From Bacillota bacterium (GTDB lineage Bacteria > Bacillota_I > Bacilli_A > RF39 > UBA660), in NCBI GenBank assembly GCA_023460995.1, contig JAEWOE010000006.1, forward strand, positions 868,001 through 932,000: a stretch of 64,000 nucleotides of DNA. The letters run 5' to 3'. Position 1 is the stretch's first letter. The number at the start of each line of letters is the position of its first letter. Made by a program: the position numbers and the translations under genes. The notes below the pieces were generated by a model. It had not been told where the DNA came from. It did no database searches and saw only the letters and a program-made list of their open reading frames with translations. Of this stretch, positions 34,439 to 43,513 are shown piece by piece.

Positions 34439-36730
34439 ATGCAAAATAAGCCTATATACGTATGGCCATTTATACTAGTTTATAGAATTGTAATAATAAT
34501 TCTAAAACTTCCACTGGCTATAATTCATTATTTTTTAATGGGATTCTTTTTTTCGATATATACAATAATAGAAGTATTTGTTGATTTAGGAATATTTATT
34601 TCATTTATTTGGTGGAGTTTCTTAAAATATTTATTTTTAGGAATATCTTTTCCTTTTGTATTGATTACGAGATTTTTAAAAGATAAGAAGGTTTCTCAAC
34701 ATAAAGAAACAACTAGTTCAATAGAAAAAACTAAGGTTGAACCAAAGACAAAGAATTTGATTAAATTAAGACCGGAACCAGCTAAGGCAGCTGGTACAAC
34801 TACTGCTGTACTTAACGCAGGTCAACTTACTAAGAAACATAATAGTAAAGAAGAAGCCTTAAAGGTTGACAAGGAACTTAAAAAGTTAAAAGAAGTTGCT
34901 GATAAAGAGGCTGCTATTCATGCTAAAAAAATGGAGCAACTTCGTAAAAAAGAAGAAATAAAAGCAGCAAAACAAAAAGCTCAATTAGATAAAATAGAAA
35001 AGAAAAAGGCTGACGAGGAAGCAGCTAAGAAAAAACAAGAAGCAGCTGAAGAGTTAAAAGAACAACAAAGATTAATGCGTGAATATAAGCGTAAGCAAGA
35101 ATTTGATGCTGCTTTAGATAAAAAGAAAAAAGTTGAAGCTATTTCACAACCGAAGAAAGAAAAAGTTAAGAGTTTAGAATTAACAAAAAAAGAAGAAGCT
35201 AAGGCTGCTAAACAAAAACTAAAACAAGAAAAGATTCAACGCAGAAAAGAACTTGCGGCAGAAAAGAAAAAGTTAAAAGAAAAAAATACTTACATTAATG
35301 ATAAGGTTGTTATTGAAAAGAAAACACTTGGTGATCGAATTAATTCGGGATTAGAAGTACTTATAAAAGTTCCAAAACTTTTATCTCAAAATGTTAAGAA
35401 AAGTTTTACCAATTCTTCTTTTGCAAGAAATAAGCGTAATCAAGAAGACATGCACCGCGAAGCTTTACTTATTGACTTTGAGAGTGATGATGCTAAGAAA
35501 AGTGATAAGAAAATAGTTTATGAATATGTTGGTAAAAATGCCGAAGGCAAATTAATAAAAGCATATTTTGAAGCATTTTCTAAAGTTGAAGTGCATTCGT
35601 TTTTATTAAGTGAGGGTTTTGAAGTATATAGTATCAAAACAAGCCCTTTAATTAAATTTCTACATGGGGCTAAGGAATCAAGAAATGTAAGATTTAAAAA
35701 TAAAGATTTAATATTTTTCTTGACACAGTTATCTACGTATATTAAAGCTGGTATTCCACTTGTTGAATCACTTAGAATTTTAAGTAGACAATTTCCTCAA
35801 AAAGGATATCAAAAAGTATTTAGATCTTTAATATACGATTTAACAATGGGTGATAACTTTAGTGTTGCTTTAGAAAAGCAAGGAACAGCTTTTCCAAAAT
35901 TACTTGTAAATATGATTAAAACTTCTGAAATGACTGGAGAACTTCCAGAAACACTTGATGATATGCAAGTTTATTTTGAAGAAGCAGAAAAAACAAAAAA
36001 ACAAATGATTACTGCCCTTACTTATCCAACAATAGTATTTGTACTTGCTATTGGAGCTATTACTTTCATTATGATATATATAGTTCCACAATTTGCAGGC
36101 ATATATGCTGATATGGATAATGCTAAGTTACCAGGAATAACTGTTGCAATAATGAATCTAAGTGATTTCTTAAAAAATTACTGGATATATGTAATAGCAA
36201 CAATATTTGGAGCTATATTTATATTCTTCTATTTATATAAGAATGTAAAACTATTTAGAACACTTATTCAGTGGTTTATGATGAAATTGCCTATTATAGG
36301 AAATGTAATAATTTATAATGAAGTTACAATGTTTACTAAAACTTTTGCTTCATTATTAAAACATAATGTATTTATTACTGATACAATGGAAATTTTAAAT
36401 AAAATTACAAATAATGAAATTTGGAAAATGCTTATTTTAGACACAATTACAAACTTGGCAAAGGGAGAAAAAATTTCTCTTGCGTTCCAAGATCATTGGG
36501 CTGTGCCAATACCTGCATATGAAATGATTGTAACTGGAGAGCGTACTGGGCAATTGCCAGAAATGATGCAAAAGGTTTCAGATTATTACCAGGAACTTCA
36601 TAAAAATGCAGTTGGTAGAATTAAAGCTTTTATTGAGCCAATACTAATTTTGTTCCTAACTGGAGCAGTTGGTGTTATTGTTCTTTCTATAGTAATTCCA
36701 ATGTTTGACATGTATAATCAACTAGGATAA
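34439..36730 (+). CDS. pilC: Type IV pilus inner-membrane platform protein PilC, with N-terminal TM/coiled-coil extension
   Basis: 763 residues. The ATG at 34439 has AGGTG 6 nt upstream; a GTG at 34430 overlaps that SD. The C-terminal ~390 residues are a complete T2SSF/PilC: YEYVGKNAEGK start, FLTQLSTYIKAGIPLVESL, TSEMTGELPETLDDM-YFEEAEK, then the second repeat (FTKTFASLLKHNVFI, TGERTGQLPEMM) and TM helices. Uniquely, about residues 8-85 hold two or three hydrophobic segments and about 110-310 form a long Lys/Glu/Ala-rich coiled coil. Ordinary PilC is about 400 residues. The extension might contact the cell envelope or other pilus parts. Forms an operon with the prepilin peptidase, 18 bp downstream. 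Confidence 0.9.
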   Translation: MQNKPIYVWPFILVYRIVIIILKLPLAIIHYFLMGFFFSIYTIIEVFVDLGIFISFIWWSFLKYLFLGISFPFVLITRFLKDKKVSQHKETTSSIEKTKVEPKTKNLIKLRPEPAKAAGTTTAVLNAGQLTKKHNSKEEALKVDKELKKLKEVADKEAAIHAKKMEQLRKKEEIKAAKQKAQLDKIEKKKADEEAAKKKQEAAEELKEQQRLMREYKRKQEFDAALDKKKKVEAISQPKKEKVKSLELTKKEEAKAAKQKLKQEKIQRRKELAAEKKKLKEKNTYINDKVVIEKKTLGDRINSGLEVLIKVPKLLSQNVKKSFTNSSFARNKRNQEDMHREALLIDFESDDAKKSDKKIVYEYVGKNAEGKLIKAYFEAFSKVEVHSFLLSEGFEVYSIKTSPLIKFLHGAKESRNVRFKNKDLIFFLTQLSTYIKAGIPLVESLRILSRQFPQKGYQKVFRSLIYDLTMGDNFSVALEKQGTAFPKLLVNMIKTSEMTGELPETLDDMQVYFEEAEKTKKQMITALTYPTIVFVLAIGAITFIMIYIVPQFAGIYADMDNAKLPGITVAIMNLSDFLKNYWIYVIATIFGAIFIFFYLYKNVKLFRTLIQWFMMKLPIIGNVIIYNEVTMFTKTFASLLKHNVFITDTMEILNKITNNEIWKMLILDTITNLAKGEKISLAFQDHWAVPIPAYEMIVTGERTGQLPEMMQKVSDYYQELHKNAVGRIKAFIEPILILFLTGAVGVIVLSIVIPMFDMYNQLG

Positions 36731-36748
36731 TCAAAAGAGGGGGTATTT

Positions 36749-37513
36749 ATGGAATTATATTATGGAATTGTTATGTTTATATTTGGAACCATTTTTGGTT
36801 CCTTTTACAACGTAGTAGGTGATAGATTGCCGGATGGTAAGTCAATAGTAAAACCAGGCAGTCATTGTCCAAAATGCGGGCATATGCTTAAACCAATTGA
36901 GTTGATACCAGTGTTATCTTATATAATGCAAGGAGGAAAATGCAAGAAATGTAAATGCAGAGTACCAATATTTCATCCATTATTTGAGATATTTGTAGGT
37001 TTATTATTTCTTGGATGCTATTTATCTTTTGGTATTAGTACCAATTTAATAATTGCTCTTACATTTGCTTCAATGCTTGCCATTTTAATAGTAAGCGATT
37101 ACTATTATATGATCATACCAGACGAGGTATTAATAGTTTTTGGAATATTATTATTTATAGAGACTTTTGCTATATCAGGTATAATGGTTACACTAACATC
37201 TATGTTAAATGGCATAATAGCATTTGCATGTATGTTTGGAATAAAAAAGTTCGGAGATTTCTTATTTAAGACGGATTCAATGGGTGGTGGTGACATTAAG
37301 TTATTATTCTTCTTTGGATTTGTTCTGGGATGGGAAATGGCTATATTTTCAATATTTATAGGTTCTTTAATTGGATTACCAATATCCTTAATAACATTAA
37401 AAACTAAAAAAACAAATATTATTCCATTTGGACCATTTTTATCATTTGGGGCGCTTATTATAATGTTTACACATTTTGATATGACATCTCTTATAAGTAT
37501 GTTATTAAATTAA
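36749..37513 (+). CDS. pilD: Prepilin peptidase / N-methyltransferase
   Basis: 254 residues, SD GAGGGGG. N-terminal GS-FYNVVGDRLP, the paired CPKC...CKKCKC zinc motif of bifunctional PilD (about 44-73), and aspartyl protease motifs SDYYYMIIPDE (about 114-124) and GGGDIKLL (about 178-185); about eight TMs. It cleaves after the Gly of class III leaders and methylates Phe1. The substrates are the G/F proteins at 1415, 4416, 19997, 39290 and 40266. Confidence 0.94.
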   Translation: MELYYGIVMFIFGTIFGSFYNVVGDRLPDGKSIVKPGSHCPKCGHMLKPIELIPVLSYIMQGGKCKKCKCRVPIFHPLFEIFVGLLFLGCYLSFGISTNLIIALTFASMLAILIVSDYYYMIIPDEVLIVFGILLFIETFAISGIMVTLTSMLNGIIAFACMFGIKKFGDFLFKTDSMGGGDIKLLFFFGFVLGWEMAIFSIFIGSLIGLPISLITLKTKKTNIIPFGPFLSFGALIIMFTHFDMTSLISMLLN

Positions 37514-37533
37514 CATACTTTTTTATTAACAAA

Positions 37534-37560
37534 AAAAAGATGATATATTATCATCTTTTA
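37534..37560. terminator. Convergent terminator
   Basis: GATGATA / TATCATC stem (37539-37545 / 37549-37555) flanked by A- and T-tracts; serves pilD and the oppositely oriented pilB. Confidence 0.7.
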
Positions 37561-37563
37561 TTA

Positions 37564-39192
37564 TTAACTGTTTATTTCAGGTATTCCAGAAACAGCATTA
37601 GCATTTATTGTTTGATTAGTTGTATCAACGCCAGGCATTAATGTATTTGGTGTAATAATTTCTGCTATTGGAGCTACATTAACTGGACTTGTATATACTT
37701 GTTGAACGGGTTGTTGTATTACTTGTTCTGTTACACCTGGCATAACATTAGCATTAGTATATTGGGTTACTGGTACTTCAGTAATTATTGGAGCACCTTG
37801 CATGTATGGATCTATTACTGGAGTATTATTAATTATTGGAATATTATTAACGACATCGTTAGCTGTATTATCAAATGTAGCTGCTAAATTATTACCCGTA
37901 ATTTCAGATATACCAGTTGTTGGGACCGGTTGTTCAGTTTTATCTTCATTTGCTATTTCAGTAAATTCAAGAGCTTTTTTAAGATCTAATTCACCAGCTA
38001 ATTTATCATCATCTTCAAGTTCTATTAATTTAAGTACTTCTTCAAAAGTGGAATGTCCTTCAACAACTTTTGAAAGTCCATCTTGTAATAATGTAATAAC
38101 ATCAGAACTATATACAAGGCTACGAAGTTTTTCTTTTGTCATACCGCTTGATAATGCATCACGAATATCTTGATTAATAACAAGTACTTCATGGATAGCA
38201 ATACGTCCAGTGTAGCCATTACCACATTCTTCACAACCAACTGCTGCATATATTTCATTTACTTCTTTATCTAATACTTTTCTAAATAATTGTTTCTCAT
38301 ATTCATTTGTTTTTCTAAGTGCTTTACATTTAGGACATAATCTACGAGCCAATTTTTGTGAGATAATTCCTGTTAAAGCACTTGATAGAAGGTAACGTTC
38401 AACATCCATATCAAGTAGACGTTCAATTGTATTTAACGAGTTGTTGGTGTGGATTGTTGATAATACCAAGTGTCCAGTAATAGAAGCACGAACGGCTATC
38501 TTTGCTGTCTCGGTATCACGAATTTCTCCAATCATTATAATGTTAGGGTCTTGACGTAAAATAGAACGTAGGGCAGTAGCAAAAGTAAGACCAATTTCAC
38601 TATTAACTTGTACTTGGTTAATGCCTTCTATGTCCATTTCTATCGGATCCTCAACAGTAATAAGATTAGTATCTTCTTTATTTAATCTTTGAAGAATTGA
38701 GTATACAGTAGTAGATTTACCACTACCAGTAGCTCCGGTAACAAGTATGATACCATTTGGAACTCCAATCATATATAATAATTTATTATAATTTTCAACA
38801 CTAAAGTCCAATTGTTCAATTCCATTCAAACTTTTTGTATAGTCGAGAATACGGATAACTATCTTCTCGCCATTACTAACTGGTAGCACAGAAACACGAA
38901 GGTCTAAATCCATCTCTTGAAGAGTTGCCTTAATGGCACCATCTTGTGGTAATCTAGATTCAGTAATATTCATTCCAGCTATAATCTTAATACGAGTAGT
39001 TAAATTTTTCTTAACTGCATTAGGTATTTCGGCATAGTCTTGGAGTGCACCATCAATACGAATTCTCGCTTTCATATATTTTTCAAGAGGATCAAAGTGA
39101 ACATCACTCGCGCCTCTCTTAGAAGCATCAACCAATATTTCATTTACTATTTCTACTATTGGCATCTTCTCAAAATCAAATGTTTTTAACAT
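37564..39192 (-). CDS. pilB: Type IV pilus/secretion assembly ATPase PilB (GspE family)
   Basis: 542 residues, ATG at 39192 with SD AAGGGGATG. Core: N2-like domain (RGASDVHFDP, about 27-35), Walker A GATGSGKST (153-161), Asp box/Walker B IIMIGEIRDTETA, His box, and a CPKC...CEECG zinc-binding four-Cys motif (about 290-325). It lacks the ~150-residue N1 (MshEN/T2SSE_N) domain, as in ComGA-like ATPases. The last ~135 residues are a low-complexity Asn/Thr/Pro/Val/Ile-rich tail not usual in the family. Powers pilus extension. It is on the opposite strand from pilCD, so expressed separately. Confidence 0.92.
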   Translation of the reverse strand: MLKTFDFEKMPIVEIVNEILVDASKRGASDVHFDPLEKYMKARIRIDGALQDYAEIPNAVKKNLTTRIKIIAGMNITESRLPQDGAIKATLQEMDLDLRVSVLPVSNGEKIVIRILDYTKSLNGIEQLDFSVENYNKLLYMIGVPNGIILVTGATGSGKSTTVYSILQRLNKEDTNLITVEDPIEMDIEGINQVQVNSEIGLTFATALRSILRQDPNIIMIGEIRDTETAKIAVRASITGHLVLSTIHTNNSLNTIERLLDMDVERYLLSSALTGIISQKLARRLCPKCKALRKTNEYEKQLFRKVLDKEVNEIYAAVGCEECGNGYTGRIAIHEVLVINQDIRDALSSGMTKEKLRSLVYSSDVITLLQDGLSKVVEGHSTFEEVLKLIELEDDDKLAGELDLKKALEFTEIANEDKTEQPVPTTGISEITGNNLAATFDNTANDVVNNIPIINNTPVIDPYMQGAPIITEVPVTQYTNANVMPGVTEQVIQQPVQQVYTSPVNVAPIAEIITPNTLMPGVDTTNQTINANAVSGIPEINS

Positions 39193-39289
39193 TAAAATTC
39201 ATCCCCTTTTTAAACTTTTGGACTAGCATTTATCCTAAATATATTATATAATATATTTAAAGTAAACACAATAAGGAAGGACGACTTTT

Positions 39290-40261
39290 ATGAGAAAATT
39301 GGATAAAAAGGGGTTCATGTTAACAGAGACATTAATTGTTTCTACAATGCTTATAGCAGTATTAGTTATACTATATGTACAATTTAAAAACGTTACTAGA
39401 AGTTTCTATGAAAGTTTTACTTACAATACTGTTGGTAGTAGTTATAATTTGTACAACGCTAAATTATATATTGAGCAATCTAATTATAGTATGATAGCAG
39501 AAAAATTAAAAAATAGTAGTTATGTTGACTTGACAAACTGTCCGGGTACTTATTTTACTAATACTGATTATTGTGAAACATTATTTAATAAGTTAGGTAT
39601 AAAAAAATTGATAATGACTAATGAAAATCTTTATGATTTAACTAAAAATAATGATTTTGATAGTAAATTTGATGATTTTTTAAATAATATAAATTATGAA
39701 AATAAAGATGGGTATCATTTAGTTAGTTCTTTTAATGACGGAACATATGCAAGTATAAAAGTATTAAATGGTGATAATTTTGAATTTGTTATAGGTAATG
39801 CCTGTAATGCTGAAACAAAAGTTAAATATAGAATAAATCATATTGCTATTGCTGAAGCAAGTGCAACAGAAGGAATAACTTTAGCAGATGATACTGTTGG
39901 AGAATTGGCTTGTGGAACTAGTATCATTGTAATGAATTATGCGAAAACTGATAATAGCTGTTATTATGCTTCTAAAGTTGGTCCATCTAATAGTATTAAT
40001 TTAAGTTTAGATGAAGATGTAAATAATGCTACAATTTATTACAGTAAATATCAATCAAATCTAACAATAAATCACTATAAATTTGGAACAACACAGGCAA
40101 TTTCAACTTCAACCATTGTAAATAGTTTTTGTGGTAACGAAGTTCTAGTTGAGCAATACAAAAAAAATATAGCTGGATATAACTATGATAGTGCTGAACA
40201 AGACACAGTAACTATGCCTGGTTGGAACACGACAGTTAATTTATATTATAAAGAGGTGTAA
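39290..40261 (+). CDS. Type IV pilin-like surface protein
   Basis: 323 residues, SD AAGGAGG-like (AAGGAAGGACG). Leader MRKLDKKG then F-M-L-T-E-T and a hydrophobic helix (9-29): class III prepilin signal with Glu5 kept. A long mature part: helix, Cys-containing globular region (NCPGTYFTNTDYCETLF), then a beta-rich C-terminal third with MucBP-like spacing (LTINHYKFGTTQAISTS and a terminal MPGWNTTVNLYYKEV). Ends 4 bp before the next pilin gene; both are one operon divergent from pilB. Confidence 0.75.
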   Translation: MRKLDKKGFMLTETLIVSTMLIAVLVILYVQFKNVTRSFYESFTYNTVGSSYNLYNAKLYIEQSNYSMIAEKLKNSSYVDLTNCPGTYFTNTDYCETLFNKLGIKKLIMTNENLYDLTKNNDFDSKFDDFLNNINYENKDGYHLVSSFNDGTYASIKVLNGDNFEFVIGNACNAETKVKYRINHIAIAEASATEGITLADDTVGELACGTSIIVMNYAKTDNSCYYASKVGPSNSINLSLDEDVNNATIYYSKYQSNLTINHYKFGTTQAISTSTIVNSFCGNEVLVEQYKKNIAGYNYDSAEQDTVTMPGWNTTVNLYYKEV

Positions 40262-40265
40262 TAGA

Positions 40266-41879
40266 ATGAATAAAAAAGGTTTTACTACAGTTGAATTAGT
40301 TGTTTCTTTTACCCTTGTTTCAATAATCGTATTTTTCTTGTTAGAAATAATATTTGTTTTAAAAGATTTATATGTTTCTTCAGGTATTAAAACAAAACTA
40401 TTAACAAAACAGGCTGTACTTTCAGAAATTATTAATGATGATTTTACTTCGTTGCAGTTAGTGTATGCATCTAAATGTAGTGAGGCAGATGCCGATTACG
40501 ATAAAGAAGTTTGTATAAATTTTGGTTTTAAAAATGTTCAAAAGAAATTAATAGTAGATAGAGAAGATAATTCTATTACTTGGGGTAATTTAAAAACTGT
40601 CTTAATAAATGGTAGTGAAATTGGAAATATCAAGATTTCTAAAGAAACTTTGGTTAATGTGAATGACGCTACTACCTTAAATGGTATTCTTTCAATTGAT
40701 ATTCCTATTTATCATAAACTTGTTGAAAAAGAGAATTTTGGAATGAGAATAAATTATCAATATAATAGTAACGTAGTATCACTTTCTAATATAAATGTAA
40801 GTGATATTGTTGATGCAGAAAAGAAAGTATATTTAATTAATGATGATGATATAAAATTTAAAGATGTTGATTATATAGATTCTGGTTATTATGTTGTTGA
40901 TAATACGTCAGGAACTGTTATAACAGATAAGACAGAGTTAGAAAGTTTAGTAAAAGTTACAGGTGAAGTTGGTAATGAAATTGGAGAGACATATTATATA
41001 ACTTATACAATTTATGATATGAATAATAATATTATGAGCCAAGCTACGAGAAGCGTTACTGTTCTTGCCTCAGAATATACTTATGAATTTAAGGGTAGTG
41101 CAGAAATTTTAAAAATTCCTATAACTGGAACATATAAAATTGAAGCCTGGGGTGCGTCAGGTGGTGGTACAACCATAATGAAAGGAAGAGGTGGATATAC
41201 CTCTGGTACGATTAAACTTACTACTTTAGATACTTTACATATTAATGTTGGTGGTGAGGGTACTTCTGGAATTAGTGGAACTGCAGCAAATGGCGGTTAC
41301 AATGGTGGTGGAGATTCTGGAATAAGTACTTCAGACTATGCTTCATCAGGTGGTGGAGCAAGTGACATCAGATTAAATTCACCAACACTATCCTCAAGGA
41401 TTTTAGTTGCTGGTGGCGGTGGCGGTGGTGGATCACGTAATGATTCTACTGCTACTTGTAATGGTGGCGCAGGTGGAGGTACTACAGCTGGTATTGGAAC
41501 CTGTAGTGCTGCAAGTTATTTAGGTGGAGCTGGAACACCAACATCTGGTGGTGCAGCTGCAACATATACAGACAATATAATTACTTTAGCTAAGGCTGGC
41601 ACATTTGGTAATGGTGGTAATGGAGCTAGTTATCAAAATGGTTCAGTCACTTCATCAGCCGGTGGCGGTGGTGGCGGATACTATGGTGGCGGTGGCGGAT
41701 CACGTTACGGCGGTGGTGGTGGCGGCTCAAGTTTCTGCAATAACACTGTCGCAATTACTTGTGATATTTTAGCTACTGGTGCAGATAGTTTTCCAACTAC
41801 AAATGGAAATAGTTATGAAAACGGACATATTGGAAATGGATATGTAAAAATTACATTAATTAGTATTTTATCAGAGTAA
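40266..41879 (+). CDS. Type IV pilin-like protein with an ALK-type glycine-rich domain
   Basis: 537 residues. Leader MNKKG, then F-T-T-V-E-L and a ~22-residue hydrophobic helix. About residues 30-265 form a pilin/pseudopilin-like and Ig-like region (it includes a TYYITYTIYDMNN strand). From about 270 to 535 there is a Gly_rich_protein domain of the kind seen in ALK-type receptors and bacterial surface proteins: F-GS-I--IPITGTYKIEAWGASGG, GGY--G-I-L, VGG-G, GGYNGGG, GGGASDIRL, RILVAGGGGGGG, ending in GNGYVKIT. Such domains are compact surface/adhesion modules. Fusion to a prepilin signal means display on the pilus is likely. SD GAGGTG. Confidence 0.82.
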   Translation: MNKKGFTTVELVVSFTLVSIIVFFLLEIIFVLKDLYVSSGIKTKLLTKQAVLSEIINDDFTSLQLVYASKCSEADADYDKEVCINFGFKNVQKKLIVDREDNSITWGNLKTVLINGSEIGNIKISKETLVNVNDATTLNGILSIDIPIYHKLVEKENFGMRINYQYNSNVVSLSNINVSDIVDAEKKVYLINDDDIKFKDVDYIDSGYYVVDNTSGTVITDKTELESLVKVTGEVGNEIGETYYITYTIYDMNNNIMSQATRSVTVLASEYTYEFKGSAEILKIPITGTYKIEAWGASGGGTTIMKGRGGYTSGTIKLTTLDTLHINVGGEGTSGISGTAANGGYNGGGDSGISTSDYASSGGGASDIRLNSPTLSSRILVAGGGGGGGSRNDSTATCNGGAGGGTTAGIGTCSAASYLGGAGTPTSGGAAATYTDNIITLAKAGTFGNGGNGASYQNGSVTSSAGGGGGGYYGGGGGSRYGGGGGGSSFCNNTVAITCDILATGADSFPTTNGNSYENGHIGNGYVKITLISILSE

Positions 41880-41906
41880 AAATAAATAATGATATGAGGT
41901 GACCAA

Positions 41907-42533
41907 ATGAAGAAACTTGAAAAATATACCACTCCTTTAGGAATGATTGGGGTAATCGCATATTTAATTCATACTATTTTAGGGCAAATTCTTTGGAATT
42001 CGTATAATCCTATAACTACTGATATTAGTTCACTAACTGCAGTAGGTGCTCCAAATCGCGAATTACTCTTAATATTTACCTATATTTATGGTATTTCAAT
42101 GTTGCTATTCTTAGTAGGCTTAATAGTTAAAGCTTTTAGAAAATATCATTTTTCTTTAAAAACAGGCTATATTATTATGTTTATAATGCAATTAGTTTCT
42201 TTCGTAGGGTATAGTCTTTTCCCAATAACTGGTGATAAAACTGAAATGAACTTACAAAATCTAATGCATATTATTGTTACAGTAATAGTAGTATTTACTA
42301 CAATAGCATCAAGTTACTTTTTATCTTATGGTTATTTAAAGCAAAAAAATAAACTTGGTAAGTTTATTCTAATTATGGCCATTGTTATAACAATAACAGG
42401 ACTTACAAATCCAATTGGTATGGGATTAGAACTTAATATACTTGGTCTTACTGAGAGACTTGTAATATACTCATTACAGTTTATGATCTTTGTTATATCT
42501 GCTTACTATACTTTTAATAAGTCAGAGCGTTAA
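41907..42533 (+). CDS. DUF998-family membrane protein
   Basis: 208 residues, SD GAGGTGA. Six hydrophobic segments; the YNPITTDISSLTAVGAPNRE loop after TM1 and the FPITGDKTEMNLQNLMHIIVT segment are typical of DUF998 proteins. Function unknown. Its stop overlaps the convergent ylbJ-like gene by 12 bp, with no terminator in between. Confidence 0.75.
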   Translation: MKKLEKYTTPLGMIGVIAYLIHTILGQILWNSYNPITTDISSLTAVGAPNRELLLIFTYIYGISMLLFLVGLIVKAFRKYHFSLKTGYIIMFIMQLVSFVGYSLFPITGDKTEMNLQNLMHIIVTVIVVFTTIASSYFLSYGYLKQKNKLGKFILIMAIVITITGLTNPIGMGLELNILGLTERLVIYSLQFMIFVISAYYTFNKSER

Positions 42534-43481
42534 GTAAATATATATAATAATTCCTGATAAAAGAGCATGAATTATTCTTGAAACAAGATAAGGCAAATAC
42601 CTTATCTTTTTTTCACTTAGAATGCTTATTACTTGCATATGACAACTAAATCCACCAAATGATATAATCATTGTAGCTAAAATAATTTTAACTTTCATAG
42701 AAATATCTAGGGTACTAATAAAACTAAGACCTTGTGTCATTTCAAATAGACCGCTAATTATACTTTTAGCTAAAGGATTTAAATTCATTTGACTATTAAT
42801 TATAGTTGTAATAATTAAGAAAAACGTTATAACACCTAGAATAAGCATTAGTGTATTTATGGCATCTAGTAATGCTTTAGTAAGAACTTTTCCAAATGTT
42901 TCACTACTAGTTCTTTTATTATCCATATCTATAATTGCTTTTTTTAATGAAAAAGAGATATTTGAATCTATAGGATGATAATTTCTAACACATATACCAA
43001 TAATAATATTGCTAATATAGTGTGCACCTAAAATTAGTAAACCAATTCTATAATTATTAAAAAATAGTATTCCAACTGTCCCAAGAATAAATAGAGGATT
43101 TGAAAAATGTGTAAACATAAGTAATTTTTCTGCTTCATTAATATCTATCATTTTTTTATCAAGTAAATCATTTATATATTTAGCGTTACTTGGTATACCC
43201 GATATAATACTCATAATAAAAATAAAAGAGGAGTTACCGCTGGTCCTAAAAAATATTGTCATAAATGGTTTAAATACTTCACTAACAAATTCGACAAAAC
43301 CATAGTTTATTAATAGACTAGAAATAACAAAAAAAGGAAATAGGGAAGGAAATAATTTGTCTTTCCATATGTCTAGTGCAAAGGTAACTGAATCAAGTAT
43401 TGATGCAGAATTTATAAGAATTTGTGATACAATAAATAATAGGGTGCAAGTAATTAAGATACTTTTGATTATTTTTTTCAT
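42522..43481 (-). CDS. ylbJ: YlbJ-like sporulation-family membrane protein (Gate domain)
   Basis: 319 residues, about eight TMs. Segments WKDKLFPSLFPFFVISSLLINYG, SGIPSNAKYINDLL and HFSNPLFILGTVG identify the YlbJ branch of nucleoside-recognition/Gate proteins. In Bacillus, ylbJ belongs to the sigma-E regulon and is needed for normal spores. It is divergent from a ylbL-like gene; the ylbJ-ylbL neighbourhood is conserved. The minus-strand SD is weak. Confidence 0.82.
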   Translation of the reverse strand: MKKIIKSILITCTLLFIVSQILINSASILDSVTFALDIWKDKLFPSLFPFFVISSLLINYGFVEFVSEVFKPFMTIFFRTSGNSSFIFIMSIISGIPSNAKYINDLLDKKMIDINEAEKLLMFTHFSNPLFILGTVGILFFNNYRIGLLILGAHYISNIIIGICVRNYHPIDSNISFSLKKAIIDMDNKRTSSETFGKVLTKALLDAINTLMLILGVITFFLIITTIINSQMNLNPLAKSIISGLFEMTQGLSFISTLDISMKVKIILATMIISFGGFSCHMQVISILSEKKIRYLPYLVSRIIHALLSGIIIYIYLTL

Positions 43482-43513
43482 TTGGCCACCATATTCTATA
43501 TAAAGGAGAGTTT

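Noticed and set aside
37802..38173. 123-codon plus-strand frame opposite pilB
   Set aside because: Antisense of the low-complexity pilB tail; no SD or recognisable motif.
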